A stretch of 64,000 nucleotides of DNA from Gimesia sp. (GCF_040219335.1 NZ_JAVJSQ010000028.1:151162-215161); one strand, 5' to 3'; shown: positions 35,570 to 46,204, counted from the first letter of the stretch. Made by a program: numbers and translations. The notes: generated from the sequence alone by a model not told the origin.

Positions 35570-36688
35570 TCAAATCTCCGCGGTCGCACCTCGATAGCGG
35601 ATCTTGATTCCCTTCGAAGCGAACTTCTCTGTCATGCGGGGCACGTCGGTATCATGGACTAAAACGATCACGGTATCCCCTTCCTGCAGTGTCGTATCCG
35701 GCGTGAGATCTTTTTCTACATCGCCGTTGGCTCGGCGGATCGCGACCACCAGGTAGCCCCGTTCGCTGCGGACCTCAATCTTTTCCAGCGTCTTATTCAC
35801 AAACGCGGAACCGGCGGTGACCTGGAGTTCTTCAAACTGGAGACCGAAGTGCCCCAGTTCATCTTTGATGGCGCCTTCGCTGGTCAGTTCTTCCAGCATG
35901 TTTTCCGCGGTGGGTCGCATGATCAGTTGCGCAACCTTGCTTGCCCCGATCGCGGTGGGCAGCACGACCCGGTTCGCACCACAGCCCAGCAGTTTCTTTT
36001 CGGTTTTCGGATTTTCACCCCGGGCGATGATCATCAGGTCCGCATTCATCTCGCGGGCGGTGATCGTCACGAATACGTTGGTCGCATCTTCCGAAAGTAC
36101 CGTCGCCAGCACCGCAGCGCGAGCGATGCCCGCCTGTTCCAGAGTCGTTTCTTCCGAAGCATCCCCGTAGATGACCCAGTAGCCCTGTTCCTCAGCCGCC
36201 TTGAGACGACGCTCGTCACAGTCGATCACCACAAATGGTTTTCCCGCGGCGAACAGGTTTCTGGCCAGAATCGATCCCATGCGACCGATGCCGCAGATGA
36301 TCGTGTGGCCCTGCATGCGTTCAATTTCTTTCGCCATTTTTCTCGCTCCCAGTGCCCGGTTGATTTCACCGTCAATCAGCATCTGCATGAAACCGCCGAT
36401 TGTATAGATCACCGCGCCATAGCCGGCAATGATCACCATGATGGTCAACGCGCGCAGTGCCGATGATTCCACCGGCTGCACTTCGCCGTAGCCGACGCCG
36501 AAGATCGTGATGATCACCATGTAGATTGAGTCTTCGAGTTTCCAGCCTGCAGCAACATAGCCGATGACAGCAATCAGACAGATTGCGAAAAACAGCGAGA
36601 TCCCCGTGATGATTTTGCGGAACGGACCTGAGTGACGAGGTCGGCGCTGATTCCCTGCGGTCGAAATGTGTGATTCAGGTTCCGTCAT
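35570..36688 (-). CDS. TrkA-type potassium channel protein (2-TM pore plus RCK domains)
   Basis: 372 aa with two membrane helices around a pore loop whose filter reads 'TIFGVGYGE', a variant of the TVGYGD potassium filter, then a TrkA-N/RCK Rossmann domain ('HTIICGIGRMGSILARNLFAAGKPFVVIDCDERRL', 'VIYGDASEETTLEQAGI') and a TrkA-C domain ('GLQFEELQVTAGSAFVNKTLEKIEVRSERGYLVVAIRRANGD'). The layout is that of MthK-like K+ channels gated by a bound ligand. ATG 36688 chosen; an upstream TTG adds six residues. Terminates just after a small membrane protein gene on the other strand. Confidence 0.88.
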   Translation of the reverse strand: MTEPESHISTAGNQRRPRHSGPFRKIITGISLFFAICLIAVIGYVAAGWKLEDSIYMVIITIFGVGYGEVQPVESSALRALTIMVIIAGYGAVIYTIGGFMQMLIDGEINRALGARKMAKEIERMQGHTIICGIGRMGSILARNLFAAGKPFVVIDCDERRLKAAEEQGYWVIYGDASEETTLEQAGIARAAVLATVLSEDATNVFVTITAREMNADLMIIARGENPKTEKKLLGCGANRVVLPTAIGASKVAQLIMRPTAENMLEELTSEGAIKDELGHFGLQFEELQVTAGSAFVNKTLEKIEVRSERGYLVVAIRRANGDVEKDLTPDTTLQEGDTVIVLVHDTDVPRMTEKFASKGIKIRYRGATAEI

Positions 36689-36741
36689 GGCTCGTCTGCT
36701 CGTCAACGCGCGGGAAGGAATCGAAGGCGGTGGCTCAAATA

Positions 36742-36784
36742 GGAACGGAGCCGCACCAGCACTGTGCCGGTCGGCTCCTGTTCC
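36742..36784 (-). terminator. Probable terminator hairpin after glnN
   Basis: Inverted repeat GGAACGGAGCCG / CGGCTCCTGTTCC with one internal mismatch, located 29 bases past the glnN stop on the minus strand. The T run is poor, so factor-independent termination is only likely. Confidence 0.45.
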
Positions 36785-36812
36785 GAAAAATCCAGCTTAT
36801 TCATCAAGACGA

Positions 36813-39056
36813 TTATTTGATGAACAGCATTTCCTGGTAGGTTGGCAGCGGCCACAGATCGTCGGCCACAATACCTTCCAGTTCGTCTGCATATTCGCGG
36901 ACTTTGTTCATCAGCGGCAGAATCGTATGGCAGTAGTAGTTCGCTTCGGCCAGCAGATCTTCCGATCCGTTTTCGGCACCAGCGGCTTCCAGTTCGCCAA
37001 TACTGTCCTGCAGGGCTTTAACCAGTGCAGTTACCTTGTCCAGGGTCTTGGTGTCGAACTCGTAGTCCAGCATTTTCAGGCTGGCACAGTTGGAAACCAG
37101 TTCGCCCTGGTAACGGATGACAGCCGGGAAGATCATGGTCTTGGCCATCTTCAGTGTCAGGTTGTACTCGACCTTGATCGACATGACGTACTGCTCAAGG
37201 TAGATTTCCAGACGGCTTTCCAGTTCGCGTTCCGACAGGACGCTGTACTTGGTAAACAGTTCTTTGACTTCTTCTGTCTGCAGAATCGGCAGAGCGTCTG
37301 CGGTGGTTTTGAGGTTCAGCAGACCCCGTTTTTCCGCTTCAGCGTGCCATTCGTCACTGTAACCGTCGCCATTGAAGATGACGGCACCATGTTCGTTCAT
37401 GATCTCGGTCAGCAGTGTCTGCAGGGCAGAGTTCAGTTTGGCAGGATCGCCACCGGTGGCTTCTTCCAGTTTAGTCGCACAGTAATCCAGTGATTCAGCG
37501 ACGATGGTGTTCATCGCAACCAGCGGACCGGCGATAGACTGGTTGGAACCGACAGCACGGAATTCAAACCGGTTACCGGTGAAAGCGAACGGGCTGGTTC
37601 GGTTACGGTCGCCCGCATCTTTCGGCAGCGGAGGCAGTACGTCGACGCCGACGGTCAGTGTACCCTTCGGAATTGAAGAGTTAGCACCACCGGCTTTGAT
37701 CTGTTCGAAGACGTCAGTCAGCTGATCACCCAGGAATACTGAAATGATGGCTGGAGGTGCTTCGTTAGCACCCAGACGATGGTCGTTACTGGCAGATGCG
37801 ACAACGGATCGCAGCAGGCCCTGGAACTTGTGAACCGCACGGATGACGGCACCACAGAACAGCAGGAACTGTGCGTTTTCATGAGGAGTATCGCCAGGAT
37901 CAAGCAGGTTGCCCTGAGAGGAACTACCCATTGACCAGTTGACGTGTTTCCCTGAACCGTTCACGCCAGCGAAAGGCTTTTCGTGTGTCAGACAGACCAT
38001 GCCATGTTTTTCTGCAGTGCGTCGCAGCGTGGTCATCAGCAGCTGCTGATGGTCGGTTGCGATGTTCGCAGATTCAAACAGCGGAGCAATTTCGAACTGA
38101 CCCGGAGCCACTTCGTTGTGACGGGTTTTAACGGGAATCCCCAGTTTGAACAGTTCGCGTTCGGCTTCAAACATGAAAGACAGAACACGGTCGGGGATGG
38201 CACCGAAGTAATGGTCGTCAAATTCCTGTCCCTTGGGAGGCTTGGCGCCAAACAGGGTACGACCGGCGTTGAGCAGGTCGGGACGGGCATAGTAGAAGTT
38301 CTTGTCGACCAGGAAGTATTCCTGTTCGGGACCGGCGGTCGAAGAAACCAGGCTGCCGTCAGTATGACCGAACAACTTCAGAATTCGCTGTGCCTGGGTG
38401 TTCAGAGCCTGCATCGAACGCAGCACGGGAGTTTTCTTGTCGAGAGCTTCTCCGGTCCAGGAAACGAATGCGGTCGGAATACACAGTGTGGTTCCGTTGG
38501 TGTTTTCCAGAATGTAAGCGGGGCTGGTGACGTCCCAGATGGTGTAACCGCGGGCTTCGAATGTCACACGGATACCACCGGTCGGGAAGCTCGAACCATC
38601 GGGCTCACCCTGGATCAGCTGTGAACCGCTGAATTCAGCAATCGCACCACCGTCTCCATCGGGAGAGAGGAAGCTGTCGTGCTTTTCTGCGGTGGAACCG
38701 GTCAGGGGGTAGAAAACGTGTGCGTAGTGAGTGGCACCTTTTTCGATGGCCCAGTCTTTGATTGCGGAAGCAACAACGTCTGCAGTCGAGCAGTCCAGTT
38801 TCTCACCAGCTTCGATGGTTTTGACCAGCTTCTTGTAGACTTCTTTCGGCAGTCGTTTTTTCATAACTGACTTGGAGAAGACGTTGGCATTGAAAAGCTG
38901 TGCGGTGGGTTCTTCTTTGTAGTTCATCGGAGGATAACTTGGCTTGTAGCTGGTGACTGCGGCGATGGCGGCGGAACGGGTTGAACCAACGGTGGTTTTG
39001 GTGCCATTGCTGCCACCGGAATACGAAGTGGACGCACTCGAAGTTGCTGTGTTCAC
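36813..39056 (-). CDS. glnN: Glutamine synthetase type III
   Basis: 747-aa GSIII enzyme making glutamine from glutamate, ammonia and ATP. Family motifs: '[24 protein letters not shown]', '[29 protein letters not shown]', '[17 protein letters not shown]', '[31 protein letters not shown]', '[16 protein letters not shown]' and '[25 protein letters not shown]'. The length is slightly above the usual 690-730 because of a Ser/Thr/Gly-rich N-terminal tail. No GSI gene, glnB or amtB next to it. Its 5' region (39057-39350) is long enough for complex regulation, but I found no sure operator. Confidence 0.96.
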   Translation of the reverse strand: MNTATSSASTSYSGGSNGTKTTVGSTRSAAIAAVTSYKPSYPPMNYKEEPTAQLFNANVFSKSVMKKRLPKEVYKKLVKTIEAGEKLDCSTADVVASAIKDWAIEKGATHYAHVFYPLTGSTAEKHDSFLSPDGDGGAIAEFSGSQLIQGEPDGSSFPTGGIRVTFEARGYTIWDVTSPAYILENTNGTTLCIPTAFVSWTGEALDKKTPVLRSMQALNTQAQRILKLFGHTDGSLVSSTAGPEQEYFLVDKNFYYARPDLLNAGRTLFGAKPPKGQEFDDHYFGAIPDRVLSFMFEAERELFKLGIPVKTRHNEVAPGQFEIAPLFESANIATDHQQLLMTTLRRTAEKHGMVCLTHEKPFAGVNGSGKHVNWSMGSSSQGNLLDPGDTPHENAQFLLFCGAVIRAVHKFQGLLRSVVASASNDHRLGANEAPPAIISVFLGDQLTDVFEQIKAGGANSSIPKGTLTVGVDVLPPLPKDAGDRNRTSPFAFTGNRFEFRAVGSNQSIAGPLVAMNTIVAESLDYCATKLEEATGGDPAKLNSALQTLLTEIMNEHGAVIFNGDGYSDEWHAEAEKRGLLNLKTTADALPILQTEEVKELFTKYSVLSERELESRLEIYLEQYVMSIKVEYNLTLKMAKTMIFPAVIRYQGELVSNCASLKMLDYEFDTKTLDKVTALVKALQDSIGELEAAGAENGSEDLLAEANYYCHTILPLMNKVREYADELEGIVADDLWPLPTYQEMLFIK

Positions 39057-39693
39057 TGTTTTGACCTTTTCATAGGGCGATTAATACGACTGACAAAACA
39101 ACCGGCCGATACCACTCATACGTGAAGCGCATCACCGGTGAAACGGAGATTCATCCAGGATAATCAAGAGTGCGGGCCTGGCGGCCTGATCCGTTCACGT
39201 CGCCGGGCAGTCATTGCCACGTGCCGCTCAAGGGAACCCGCATCCGGAGATTCTGAGTGAGGTTATATCTAATTATGTTTATGTGATTGATTTCGAAACT
39301 GGAGTCGCTCGGCGGGTGAATCGCCCGCGAGCTTACACCAGATTGGCTCAGAACTTCCTGTGAAGAAGAATATTTCTTAACAATAGCAGAAGGTGTGCCA
39401 AACCGCAGCTGATAACCCGATTTACTGTCACAATCGACTTCCCGTTGAACCCGGAACGGATGTTTTGGACACCCGGAAGCAGAGGTACGGGATTTTCACC
39501 ACTTATTCCCCCGGAAATAGAGCCCTTCCGACCTGACACCCTGCAGACGTCCAATCTGGAGAAAATTGTCTGCTGCCGGGAAGACAACAGGCAATCTGTG
39601 CCTGCCCGGAGAGCATATGCCGAATATGCGCGCAAATTATGCACGAAAAAAAGGCAGAGAGTTTGGCCACGTAATACGTGTTCGTCTGTCAAT
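39057..39693. other. Intergenic region upstream of glnN
   Basis: About 640 bases with no gene I can support. It includes an imperfect GC hairpin at about 39308-39332 (CTCGGCGGG / CCCGCGAG) without a T run. A 114-codon open frame on the minus strand (39348-39692) has an improbable translation. The glnN promoter must lie in the first 300 bases. Confidence 0.4.
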
Positions 39694-40716
39694 TCAGTCC
39701 AGCAGCAGATCCGCGATCACGGCCCGGTGGTCCGTGTCTTCGGCCTGTTGGGCTACGACGCGGACCGGCTGAAAGCGAGTGTCGCACCGCACCTGGTCAA
39801 TCCGCAGGAAGGGGACCGCGTTGGTAATCGTGCAGCCCCAGCCCGCTCCCGCGCTCGTAAAAGCATCGCGCAGCCGTGGAGGCAGTTCCCCGAAGATCGG
39901 ATCCCGCGGGTTGACGTTGAAGTCCCCACCCACGATCAGCGGCAGGTCTGCCGGAAGCTCTGTTAGTCGGCGACTGAGTGTACGCAGTTCGTCCCGCTGC
40001 TGAATCCGTTGATCACGATACGCACGCCAGCATTCCGGGTTCCACAGATCCGACCGGAATGGAGGCGGTGTCAGTCGCAGCGAAACCACGGCGATCTCGC
40101 GACCGGTCTGCAGGCGCACTCTGCCAATCACAAAGCTGACCGTCGATGCCAGCGGCTGGATTGGCGTGCGACTCAAAATCGAAGAGTCCACACCCGCCAG
40201 CAGGCCTGCATCCTCTCCCAGGAGCGGCTGGCTGATGTCGCGGAGTTGAATCACACTCGGCGTTTCCTGGATCAGAATCAGGTCCGCCTGATATTGTTCG
40301 AGTGCCGCCACCGCGCGACTGCTGCCATGTGCATTGAGTGAGATAACCCGCAATGGAACCCACTCTCCCGCCTGTTCCCGCCAGGCCGGATCGGCATCAT
40401 GCCATGTTCCCCGCCAGAGGCTGAGCGGCGTATCCGCAAACACCACCAGGAACAGCAACCAGAGCCCGATCGACGCCAGGGCGAAACGTCTGCGCTGCGC
40501 CCGTAACAAGATCAGCGCCAGTCCCACACCACAGCCAAACCAGCACCAGCTCGGATAAACGGTTACCGCAGCACACACATCCGGCTGCCAGACGTAACAG
40601 ATACTAAGCCCGACCCACAACAACAGCGTGATGGCAGCGGTGATCCGCGCAACAACCCGATCCAACCTGCTGTCAGGGTGGGGATCGGTGTTGGCTTCGG
40701 ATTCCGTCATGCCCAT
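39694..40716 (-). CDS. Membrane-anchored endonuclease/exonuclease/phosphatase-family protein
   Basis: 340 aa. Three hydrophobic segments in the first 100 residues are followed by an EEP catalytic domain: 'LRVISLNAHGSSRAVAALEQYQADLILIQETP' (Asn and Glu ligands), 'LIVGGDFNVNPRDPIFGELP' (GDFN motif) and 'DTDHRAVIADLLL' (terminal SDH-like His). The catalytic part should face the periplasm. Such proteins are often phosphodiesterases of unknown substrate. The start could be ATG 40716 or 40710. Confidence 0.85.
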   Translation of the reverse strand: MGMTESEANTDPHPDSRLDRVVARITAAITLLLWVGLSICYVWQPDVCAAVTVYPSWCWFGCGVGLALILLRAQRRRFALASIGLWLLFLVVFADTPLSLWRGTWHDADPAWREQAGEWVPLRVISLNAHGSSRAVAALEQYQADLILIQETPSVIQLRDISQPLLGEDAGLLAGVDSSILSRTPIQPLASTVSFVIGRVRLQTGREIAVVSLRLTPPPFRSDLWNPECWRAYRDQRIQQRDELRTLSRRLTELPADLPLIVGGDFNVNPRDPIFGELPPRLRDAFTSAGAGWGCTITNAVPFLRIDQVRCDTRFQPVRVVAQQAEDTDHRAVIADLLLD

Positions 40717-40842
40717 AATCTACTGTGCGTAAAGTCTGTGTCAAAAAATACTAGCCCGGTTCCACGCTCTAAACTATGATACCCGGTGCTGAAATGCGAG
40801 AGGTACTTAGGAAGTTTTGGGAACAAACGGAGGCGCAGGGAA

Positions 40843-41919
40843 GTGAGACCACTAGGTAATCGAAAGTCAGCCGGATGGCTGATGCTGTTTTCTCTGTTGT
40901 TCGGATCTCTCTTGTCCGCAGAAACACCTGAGCAGCCTCAGGAAAATACCTCGCCTCGCCCCGAGATTCATTTTGATGAATTAAAGAACGACTACCGGAT
41001 TATCGGCCGACTCGGAAAACCAGTAGGAACATTTCATACGATTCATGGAACATGGAAGCGTTTCAATTTTTCCGGGCGTCAGTTGTTTTTTGAAGTCACC
41101 CATGTAGATTTTCAGCAATTGACGGAGCCCCAGCTCTATCCTGAACGGCATTTCAAAGTGGCGTTACCTTGGGAAATCGATCAATCAAGAGTCGATCCAG
41201 ACCATTCCCTCATATATGAATACCGAGTCTGGGAATCCCTGGAATATTTTGGAACCCCTGATGATTTCTGGAAGGAATCCGGTTTGCCAGAATCGATTGG
41301 TGTCCTGCCCGGTATCAAAATTAAATTCGAGAAAGAGTTCCTGCCTTTGGAACTCACCAGTGAATTGAATTATGTCAAGGTGCGGAGCATGAATGAGGAA
41401 GAGGCGAATCGCAGGTTAGCAAAATTAACGGTGGCAGACAGCAGGCTTATATCATCGCCTCAAAAAAGGGATATCAGCTTCTACAATTTGCGCGACCAGT
41501 ATCAGATTATCGGCCGACTCGGAAAACCATTGGGCGAGTATTCTACTATTCGTGGTTATTGGCAAAAAGGAAAAATTCCTCGAGGGCGTGATGTCTATCA
41601 TCTGTTACTTTTTCATGTAACCCACTTGAATGGGAGTGCTCTTGAGAAACCAATCATTTTCGATCGTAAATGGAGTGGCGTCCAAAGCTATGGAGGACTC
41701 CCCTTCGATCCTCCGGTAGGCAAACCTGTAGAGTCAGAGATCTGGGAGATGCGTGTTGTCGAAGTTATGCGACATAAGGGAATGGCGGCAGGATATAACC
41801 GGGAATCCGGATTGATCGAACAGCACAACAGCGTGTTTGAGTTATATGATGGCCTCCTGTTTCATCGCCGTCCCAAGATCGTTAGATACACTTCCAAATT
41901 AACTGAACCAGCGAAGTAG
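40843..41919 (+). CDS. Exported protein with internal tandem domain duplication (paralogue 1)
   Basis: 358 aa from the GTG at 40843, which has GGAGG nine bases upstream and gives a clean signal peptide (LGNRKSAGWLMLFSLLFGSLLSA). An earlier GTG at 40786 would add a basic leader. The mature part holds two related units: 'EIHFDELKNDYRIIGRLGKPVGTFHTIHGTWKR' (about 45-77) and 'DISFYNLRDQYQIIGRLGKPLGEYSTIRGYWQKGK' (about 208-242), each followed by a 'VTHV/L..' strand and a 'YRVWES' or 'WEMRVVEV' strand. No named family. Followed after seven bases by a full paralogue, so probably one operon. Confidence 0.75.
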   Translation: MRPLGNRKSAGWLMLFSLLFGSLLSAETPEQPQENTSPRPEIHFDELKNDYRIIGRLGKPVGTFHTIHGTWKRFNFSGRQLFFEVTHVDFQQLTEPQLYPERHFKVALPWEIDQSRVDPDHSLIYEYRVWESLEYFGTPDDFWKESGLPESIGVLPGIKIKFEKEFLPLELTSELNYVKVRSMNEEEANRRLAKLTVADSRLISSPQKRDISFYNLRDQYQIIGRLGKPLGEYSTIRGYWQKGKIPRGRDVYHLLLFHVTHLNGSALEKPIIFDRKWSGVQSYGGLPFDPPVGKPVESEIWEMRVVEVMRHKGMAAGYNRESGLIEQHNSVFELYDGLLFHRRPKIVRYTSKLTEPAK

Positions 41920-41926
41920 TTTAAAA

Positions 41927-43033
41927 ATGAAACTTTCCTGTTTGCTTATGAGTGGCTGGTTAGCCTGTTCTTTACTTTCAGTAGAATTGCATGGTCAGCC
42001 TCCAAAAAATACTCCCCAACGGACAGAAATTCATTTTGATGATTTAAAGAACAATCACCAAATCATAGGCCGACTCGGAGCACCAGTAGGGACGTTTCAT
42101 ACCATCCATGGAACATGGAAGCGTATTGATTTTTCATCAAAACAGCTCTATCTGTTGATCACGCATATTGACTTTAAATGCTTACGCGAGCCTCTGCTGC
42201 TTCCTGAGAACCAATTGATTAAGTGCGGCAGTGACATGTTTACTTCAAAACTGAAGATCGATCCCGAGACGTCGACATATTGGAAGCATCGCGATCTCTT
42301 TTGTTGCGAATACCGCGTATTTGAAAAAATCGGATTTACGGGGCTTCCGGACGATTACTGGAAAGAGACCGGTAGTCAGACAAAGCTAGAACTCTACTAC
42401 GCTAAGGAAAATCAGGAATCTCGGAATCAGCCGTTTGAATTAACAAGTTACCTTTTCTACGTGCGTTCAAAATTCGTGAAGGTGGCAGACCTGCCCCGTA
42501 AGGTACATTCGGATCCTCTTCCTGCAGGGCAGGGAGATACTGAAAAATCCAATGAGACAACAGAACTGCAGTCTCCTGGCGACATCAACTTCCTTGATCT
42601 TCGAGATCGATACCGGGTTATCGGCAGGCTTGGTAAACCTGTGGGAGAGTATTCAACGATCCGTGGTGTCTGGAAGAGAGAAAGAGTCTTCCGTGATCGA
42701 AGAACGGTACGCATCATGCGATTTTACGTGACCCATATCGATGGACGAGCACTCGATAAGAGTCTGGACTTTGATCAGCGTGATGGCATTTTCAGAAGAT
42801 TCAGTCTGGAACCATTAGATCCGTCTGTCCCCCAACCTGAAGAGTCTGACGTCTGGGAACTCCGTGTTGTGGAGTCAATGAGGTGTTCCGGTCTGGCGAA
42901 GGGATACAACAGTGAACTCGGTTATCCCGGATGTCTGGAGTTAAACTGGATTCCTGACTTCAAACTGATCAGTTCACTCAGCTACCATCTCCATCCTGAA
43001 ATTATCAAGCATGCTCAGAAACCGAAAAACTGA
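41927..43033 (+). CDS. Exported protein with internal tandem domain duplication (paralogue 2)
   Basis: 368 aa; signal peptide MKLSCLLMSGWLACSLLSVELHG. Same two-unit plan as the gene upstream: 'EIHFDDLKNNHQIIGRLGAPVGTFHTIHGTWKR' and 'DINFLDLRDRYRVIGRLGKPVGEYSTIRGVWKRER', with matching 'FYVTHIDGRALDKSLDFD' and 'DVWELRVVESMRCSGLAKGYNSELG' blocks. Unit 1 of one gene is closer to unit 1 of the other than to its own unit 2, so the internal duplication came first and the gene duplication later. Function unknown. Confidence 0.75.
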   Translation: MKLSCLLMSGWLACSLLSVELHGQPPKNTPQRTEIHFDDLKNNHQIIGRLGAPVGTFHTIHGTWKRIDFSSKQLYLLITHIDFKCLREPLLLPENQLIKCGSDMFTSKLKIDPETSTYWKHRDLFCCEYRVFEKIGFTGLPDDYWKETGSQTKLELYYAKENQESRNQPFELTSYLFYVRSKFVKVADLPRKVHSDPLPAGQGDTEKSNETTELQSPGDINFLDLRDRYRVIGRLGKPVGEYSTIRGVWKRERVFRDRRTVRIMRFYVTHIDGRALDKSLDFDQRDGIFRRFSLEPLDPSVPQPEESDVWELRVVESMRCSGLAKGYNSELGYPGCLELNWIPDFKLISSLSYHLHPEIIKHAQKPKN

Positions 43034-43058
43034 GTTGAGTTCAATTCCGTTGCTCTAC

Positions 43059-44540
43059 CTAATCCTCCAGCGGCGGTGCCTGATCCTCGAACACGTTTTT
43101 CCCCGCTTTGTCCTTGGTAATCGTGAATTGATCGTACAACTTCCCGGTCACCGTTTTGGCCTGATAGACCAGGCGATCCTGCTCGACGGTAATCACCTGG
43201 TACAACTGCTTGCCCTGGGCGCGGCGGCGGAAGGGATCTGTCTGAATCGCTTCGGCGGGGTACTGCTTTAATTCATACATCTTCGGGCCACTGACGGAGA
43301 CCACATACACCGGGCCGCCCGATTGATCCGCCACCCGCAGGCCGGTCGCCACGTTCTCTTCGGTTTCGAGTTTCCGACTCAGTTGCAGCGAAATCGGTCC
43401 GGTCCGTCCGTAGCTGTGATCGTGTCCCTGCAGCACGAGGTCCACGTGGTACTTTTCATACGGACGCTGCCACGTCTTACGGAGTTCGGGATTATCGCGT
43501 TTCACGCTGGAGGAATAGATCGGGTGATGGTGCGTCAGAATCGTCCAGCGATTTGGGTTGTCGCTTAAGACTTTCTTCAGCCACTCGGTCTGGGCTTCAA
43601 TCTCCCGGTTCGAATCCAGGCCGATGATCCGCACGCCCTGGACGTCGACGTAGAAAATATTTTCTGTAGAACCCTTGGGCCCGTTGTCGGGGAACTCAAA
43701 GCGTTGTTCCCAGCGACGGCTGAGTGTTTTGGGCAGCGACTCCTCCCCTTCAGGTTTCTCAGAAAACGGATCGCGCGCATATTCGTGATTGCCGGGGACC
43801 GCCAGTTGGGGGATCGCAGAAAAGATTCCAGTGCCGGCGTAAAACCATTCGCCCCACTCCTGGTCGTGATTGCCATGATTTACCAGATCGCCGGCATGCA
43901 GCATGAAAGTCATCCGCGGAGCATCGCGGAACGATTCTCGAATCAGCCGCGACCAGTGACTTTTCACATCGTTCTGTGCATCGCCGACGTACACAAATCG
44001 AACCGGCGCCACCACGTCCCCTGTCGATTTCTGTGCAGTGCGATACTGTGTCCATTCACTCCAGGCGTACTCCGCAGTCAGCGGCTCCACGTCTTCCTGA
44101 TCTGCTTTGGAAAGCGGAACCGTTCTGCGGCTGCCCACGCGATAGACGTATAACGTGTTCGGCTTCAGATCCTCAAAAGTCGCCGCATGCATGTGAACAG
44201 TTCCCAGGTTCGTTTTGAGAGGCGACGTTTTACCCGGGATGAGACGGGCCTGCTTAACGAACTGCGGACCCGCTTCGGCGGGCGCAATTTCAGCAACCGC
44301 ATCGGCTCCCGCTTTACTCCGCCAGGTGACGGAAAAGGAACGGGCAGGGTCCTGCTTCCACGAAAGCAGAATCCGGTCCGGTACATCGGTGGCGACCGGC
44401 AGTGTCGGCTCGACAATCATCTTCTCGTAGTTTTTCGTATGTTCCCAGCGGGCTTTCTCTTCACCTCGGGCGGGAAGAGTCAGACTGCAGCAGACTGTCA
44501 ACAGACACAGACAGGAAGTCAATTTCAACACGGGACGCAT
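43059..44540 (-). CDS. Purple-acid-phosphatase-like exported metallophosphoesterase
   Basis: 493 aa with signal peptide ([22 protein letters not shown]). An N-terminal fibronectin-III-like domain ('[22 protein letters not shown]', '[12 protein letters not shown]') precedes the metallophosphoesterase core: 'VYVGDAQND', '[18 protein letters not shown]', 'PGNHEY', '[11 protein letters not shown]' and '[11 protein letters not shown]' supply the metal-binding Asp, Asn and His residues. Plausibly releases phosphate from organic esters outside the cytoplasmic membrane. Confidence 0.92.
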   Translation of the reverse strand: MRPVLKLTSCLCLLTVCCSLTLPARGEEKARWEHTKNYEKMIVEPTLPVATDVPDRILLSWKQDPARSFSVTWRSKAGADAVAEIAPAEAGPQFVKQARLIPGKTSPLKTNLGTVHMHAATFEDLKPNTLYVYRVGSRRTVPLSKADQEDVEPLTAEYAWSEWTQYRTAQKSTGDVVAPVRFVYVGDAQNDVKSHWSRLIRESFRDAPRMTFMLHAGDLVNHGNHDQEWGEWFYAGTGIFSAIPQLAVPGNHEYARDPFSEKPEGEESLPKTLSRRWEQRFEFPDNGPKGSTENIFYVDVQGVRIIGLDSNREIEAQTEWLKKVLSDNPNRWTILTHHHPIYSSSVKRDNPELRKTWQRPYEKYHVDLVLQGHDHSYGRTGPISLQLSRKLETEENVATGLRVADQSGGPVYVVSVSGPKMYELKQYPAEAIQTDPFRRRAQGKQLYQVITVEQDRLVYQAKTVTGKLYDQFTITKDKAGKNVFEDQAPPLED

Positions 44541-44772
44541 CTTTCTGATTTCGAATCAACGGGTTCGCTTATGCAGGTACGATTTGAATTCCGGGCGGGA
44601 AACGATCCGGGATTGAAAACCAGTCAACCGACGCTGAATCGTTCAGAATCAGTCGAGTGTAACAGATCGGGAGACGGGAATAATGAAGCTTGTGTTATAA
44701 ATCGGCAGAGATCTGCTATTATGATTGCGATCTCTGTTCCCCCAGTCCAGCAACAGCGCACAGGATGACTGC

Positions 44773-45234
44773 ATGGCCCCCAATGACGATATCGAGCAAC
44801 TATTGAAACAGGCGGACGCCTGCATCGCCGGCGGACAGTCGGACGAAATGATCGCAGCCGCTGAGGACCGGCTGGGAGTCACCTTTCCCGCTTCCTTCCG
44901 CGCGTACCTGTCGCAGTGGGGGAATCTGAGTTTTAACGGCTACGAATACTACGGTCTGACGCCGAATGCTGATTTCGATCACTCCGGCATTCCCAACTGT
45001 GTCTGGTTTACCTTACGCAAACGGGAGCAGATCGGGCTGCCGGCATCACTGGTCATCTTCCGCAACGAAAACGATGAGGAGTATTTTTGTCTCGATACCT
45101 CCCAGTCAAGGGGGGACAACGAGTGCCCCGTCGTCATCTGGGATAACATGGTTGGCGAAATCGCACAGACTCTGAACGCGAGTTTCAGCGAATTTCTGCA
45201 GGCAGAACTGACCGAGTGGCTCGATGAAATGTGA
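44773..45234 (+). CDS. SMI1/KNR4 (SUKH) family protein
   Basis: 153 aa. The SUKH pattern is clear: 'IAAAEDRLGVTFPASFRAYLSQWGNLSFNGYEYYGLTP', 'PASLVIFRNENDEEYFCLDTSQ' and 'CPVVIWDNMVGEIAQTLNASFSEFLQAEL'. SUKH proteins often serve as immunity proteins against polymorphic toxins or as regulatory partners. ATG at 44773 chosen because the domain starts right after it. First of four small plus-strand genes ending at 46851; no toxin is among them. Confidence 0.85.
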   Translation: MAPNDDIEQLLKQADACIAGGQSDEMIAAAEDRLGVTFPASFRAYLSQWGNLSFNGYEYYGLTPNADFDHSGIPNCVWFTLRKREQIGLPASLVIFRNENDEEYFCLDTSQSRGDNECPVVIWDNMVGEIAQTLNASFSEFLQAELTEWLDEM

Positions 45235-45370
45235 TGCGTTCTGCTTTTCTGTTAGTTCTGATGAACCTCTGGAATACAGCGCGGGATCAGATTTTCAATG
45301 AATCACTCTGAGGAATTTATTAGTATAGCGTTTCCCTCATTACAGATCGTGAAATAACAGGAGCACAGCG

Positions 45371-45769
45371 GTGGTCTTTCTGGATATATTGAAAAACAAT
45401 GCAGGGGTGTTTCTGGTTCCCTTTGTAAATAAACCTCAGGGAGCGAGCGTGGCCCGGGGAAAACTGCAACGTTTTTCGGAAGAGTCGTTTCTCTCAACCG
45501 GCGGAACTGCGGTGGTCAAGATCGTGAACGACTTCTATACCCTTCCCTGGGAAGATACGGAACCTTCCGAATTATATAACGAAATGACTTCTCAAGCCCG
45601 CAACGCGTTTCTCAAAAAGTCTCTGAAGTTAGTTGTTGTGGGACAAAAAGGGACCGGCCAGATCCAGTTGGCTAACGAGGCAAACGATCGATCAGAACCG
45701 CTTTCGCTGGACGAACCGGATCTGATTGCTTCCGAGGTTCTGAAATGGTTTGATTTCAAATTTCGATAA
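45371..45769 (+). CDS. Hypothetical protein, 132 aa
   Basis: No family recognised. GTG start with AGGAG nine bases upstream. Sequence features: 'FLDILKNNAGVFLVPFVNKPQGASVARGKLQRFSEE', 'VVKIVNDFYTLPWEDTEPSELYNEM' and 'LKKSLKLVVVGQKGTGQIQLANEAND'. The 'GQKGTG' is not a P-loop. Soluble. Sits in a row of SUKH-type genes, so an immunity or toxin-related role is possible but only by context. Confidence 0.6.
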   Translation: MVFLDILKNNAGVFLVPFVNKPQGASVARGKLQRFSEESFLSTGGTAVVKIVNDFYTLPWEDTEPSELYNEMTSQARNAFLKKSLKLVVVGQKGTGQIQLANEANDRSEPLSLDEPDLIASEVLKWFDFKFR

Positions 45770-45781
45770 ATATTAAAAGAG

Positions 45782-46204
45782 ATGATTAACTCAATAGGGA
45801 CTAACGAGAGTGATTGTCCTATGCATGATATCTGGAACGAATTAGCAGACTTTCTCAATCGCGGTGAAGCAGGAGTCATGCTGGAACCGCTGGAAGAAAA
45901 ACTGGGAAGACTCAATCTGCGAGCCGCGATCATGGATCTCTGTAAATGGATGAGAACACGTCATCGCTTTAAAAATAATCGTCCCTTGGTTCTGGAGACG
46001 GAATATCCCCGGACTGCTTTCCTGCGACAGCTCGTTTCAGAAGTGGAACCGTTGGCGGCAGTGCTGGATGTAAACGAAAAACAAATCCAATTTTCAGAGC
46101 ATGTTTCTGAAAAAGAACGGCTTGAAATTCTTGCTTATGTCGATGCTGAATATCGACCGCGCTTACACGTCTATCACAGACCACCAGGTGGAACGAAGGA
46201 ATAG
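45782..46204 (+). CDS. Hypothetical protein, 140 aa
   Basis: No family recognised. Two ATGs (45782 and 45821) are possible starts; the second gives MHDIWNELADFLNRGEAGVM. Helical, with 'LEEKLGRLNLRAAIMDLCKWMRTRHRFKNNRPLVLETEYPRTAFLRQLVSEVEPLAAVLDV'. Begins 12 bases after the preceding gene, so likely co-transcribed. Confidence 0.6.
   Translation: MINSIGTNESDCPMHDIWNELADFLNRGEAGVMLEPLEEKLGRLNLRAAIMDLCKWMRTRHRFKNNRPLVLETEYPRTAFLRQLVSEVEPLAAVLDVNEKQIQFSEHVSEKERLEILAYVDAEYRPRLHVYHRPPGGTKE

Noticed and set aside
39057..39350. A sigma-54 promoter in front of glnN
   Set aside because: On the minus strand TGGCAATGACTGCC has only eight bases between GG and GC instead of ten, so it cannot be a -24/-12 element.
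39348..39692. A 114-codon minus-strand gene upstream of glnN
   Set aside because: The translation is Leu/Arg/Ser-rich without domain character, and no ribosome-binding site is seen.
43600..43625. A tRNA T-arm-like GGTTCGAATCC
   Set aside because: It lies inside the metallophosphoesterase coding sequence (NREIE codons), and no acceptor or anticodon arms surround it. No tRNA was found in the window.
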